Below are positions 28,802-29,150 of a DNA stretch of 29,150 nt, piece by piece (the first letter of the stretch is position 1; every line of letters starts with the position of its first letter). The DNA lies in the NCBI GenBank assembly GCA_002633005.1, contig NMRA01000633.1:7080-36229 (forward strand). Direction: 5' to 3'. The DNA comes from Phoronis australis (lineage: Eukaryota; Phoronida; Phoronidae). The translations under genes and the position numbers were made by a program. The notes under the pieces were generated by a model. The model did not search any database, was not told where the DNA came from, and was given only the letters and a program-made list of their open reading frames with translations.

Positions 28802-29150
28802 TGAGTAGTTAAGGCCTTTGTGTGATACTGCGGGTTATGACGTAACCGGTCAGATAGCTGTGTAAAGACTATCGCCAAAATAAAGCTTGACAGCCTTGCG
28901 TTATTGAGCTCCGTTACATCCCCGACATTGCCCACAGCCCGGGTAGTTCTGCTCGTCACCTCGTCGTGGAACTTACATCAACATGTAGTAGAGCGCGCGA
29001 CCGATGCAGGCGCATGCAAAATCTAGGCGTCAACCAACACTCACCTTGCAGTTTGCAACCGCTTGAGTGAAAAACAATCTAATGAACTGTTGTAATAATA
29101 AGTGACATGTGCACGCGCCATTTCCTCAGAAAAATTTTGAGACATCTTTC
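28802..29150. other. Intergenic; possible LTR-like tail
   Basis: An AATAAA signal near 28879 is followed by GTTATTGAGCTCCGTTACATCC, which looks like the end of a long terminal repeat. No paired LTR, primer-binding site or retroelement coding sequence is present in the window, so it is not called. Confidence 0.2.

Noticed and set aside
28510-28959. 149-codon minus-strand open frame, the longest in the window
   Set aside because: Its middle is a translated degenerate minisatellite and the ends match nothing recognisable.
28860-28990. Possible LTR end with AATAAA and a TTACATC junction
   Set aside because: No second LTR, primer-binding site, polypurine tract or coding region is in the window.

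Overview
This is a non-coding, repeat-rich stretch of an animal genome. The organism is probably an invertebrate, but the sequence does not fix the phylum. Evidence for this: no dense ORFs, operons or ribosome binding sites; many minisatellites; foldback and MITE-like elements; a decayed LINE reverse transcriptase tail; a decayed THAP zinc finger; a PHD-like zinc-finger exon; and histone-type 3' stem-loops. No complete protein gene can be supported. Most open frames are chance openings in the wrong context.

Layout. 1-6450: two copies of a dispersed repeat (151-350, 4642-4858), a tRNA-like box A/box B pair (774-836), palindromes, a promoter-like CRE/CCAAT stretch, a compact MITE with intact TIRs and a 7-bp target-site duplication (2949-3107), two copies of a small foldback element (about 4340-4448, 5950-6065), and a minus-strand LINE reverse transcriptase C-terminal remnant (about 5009-5236). 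6450-9870: three copies of an element end packed with TTAACCGCCC motifs. Two of these belong to longer elements lying head-to-head as an inverted repeat (about 8200-8775 and 9001-9726); a diverged relative of the element body lies at about 21855-22330. 10131-14310: a 2.1-kb direct duplication whose copies meet at a single N (12220), so an assembly or haplotype artefact must be considered. 14827-18925: many unrelated minisatellites and microsatellites, plus a perfect four-unit heat shock element. 19035-20408: a palindrome-headed array with a 454-bp higher-order period, made of three modules of about 150 bp, each carrying a CTCF-like core in the same orientation.

22823-29150: a 22-bp perfect inverted repeat bounding 1.1 kb, an NRF-1 consensus, a frameshifted THAP domain, and a PHD-like zinc-finger exon (26810-27001) followed 10 nt after its stop codon by two histone-type stem-loops and a purine-rich element resembling the U7-binding histone downstream element. 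The window ends in further minisatellites.

The strongest observations for follow-up are the array of regularly spaced CTCF-like motifs, the zinc-finger ORF with a histone-like 3' end, the MITE with clear boundaries, the TTAACCGCCC foldback family, and the N-joined duplication. All identifications were made by eye; no alignment or database search was run.
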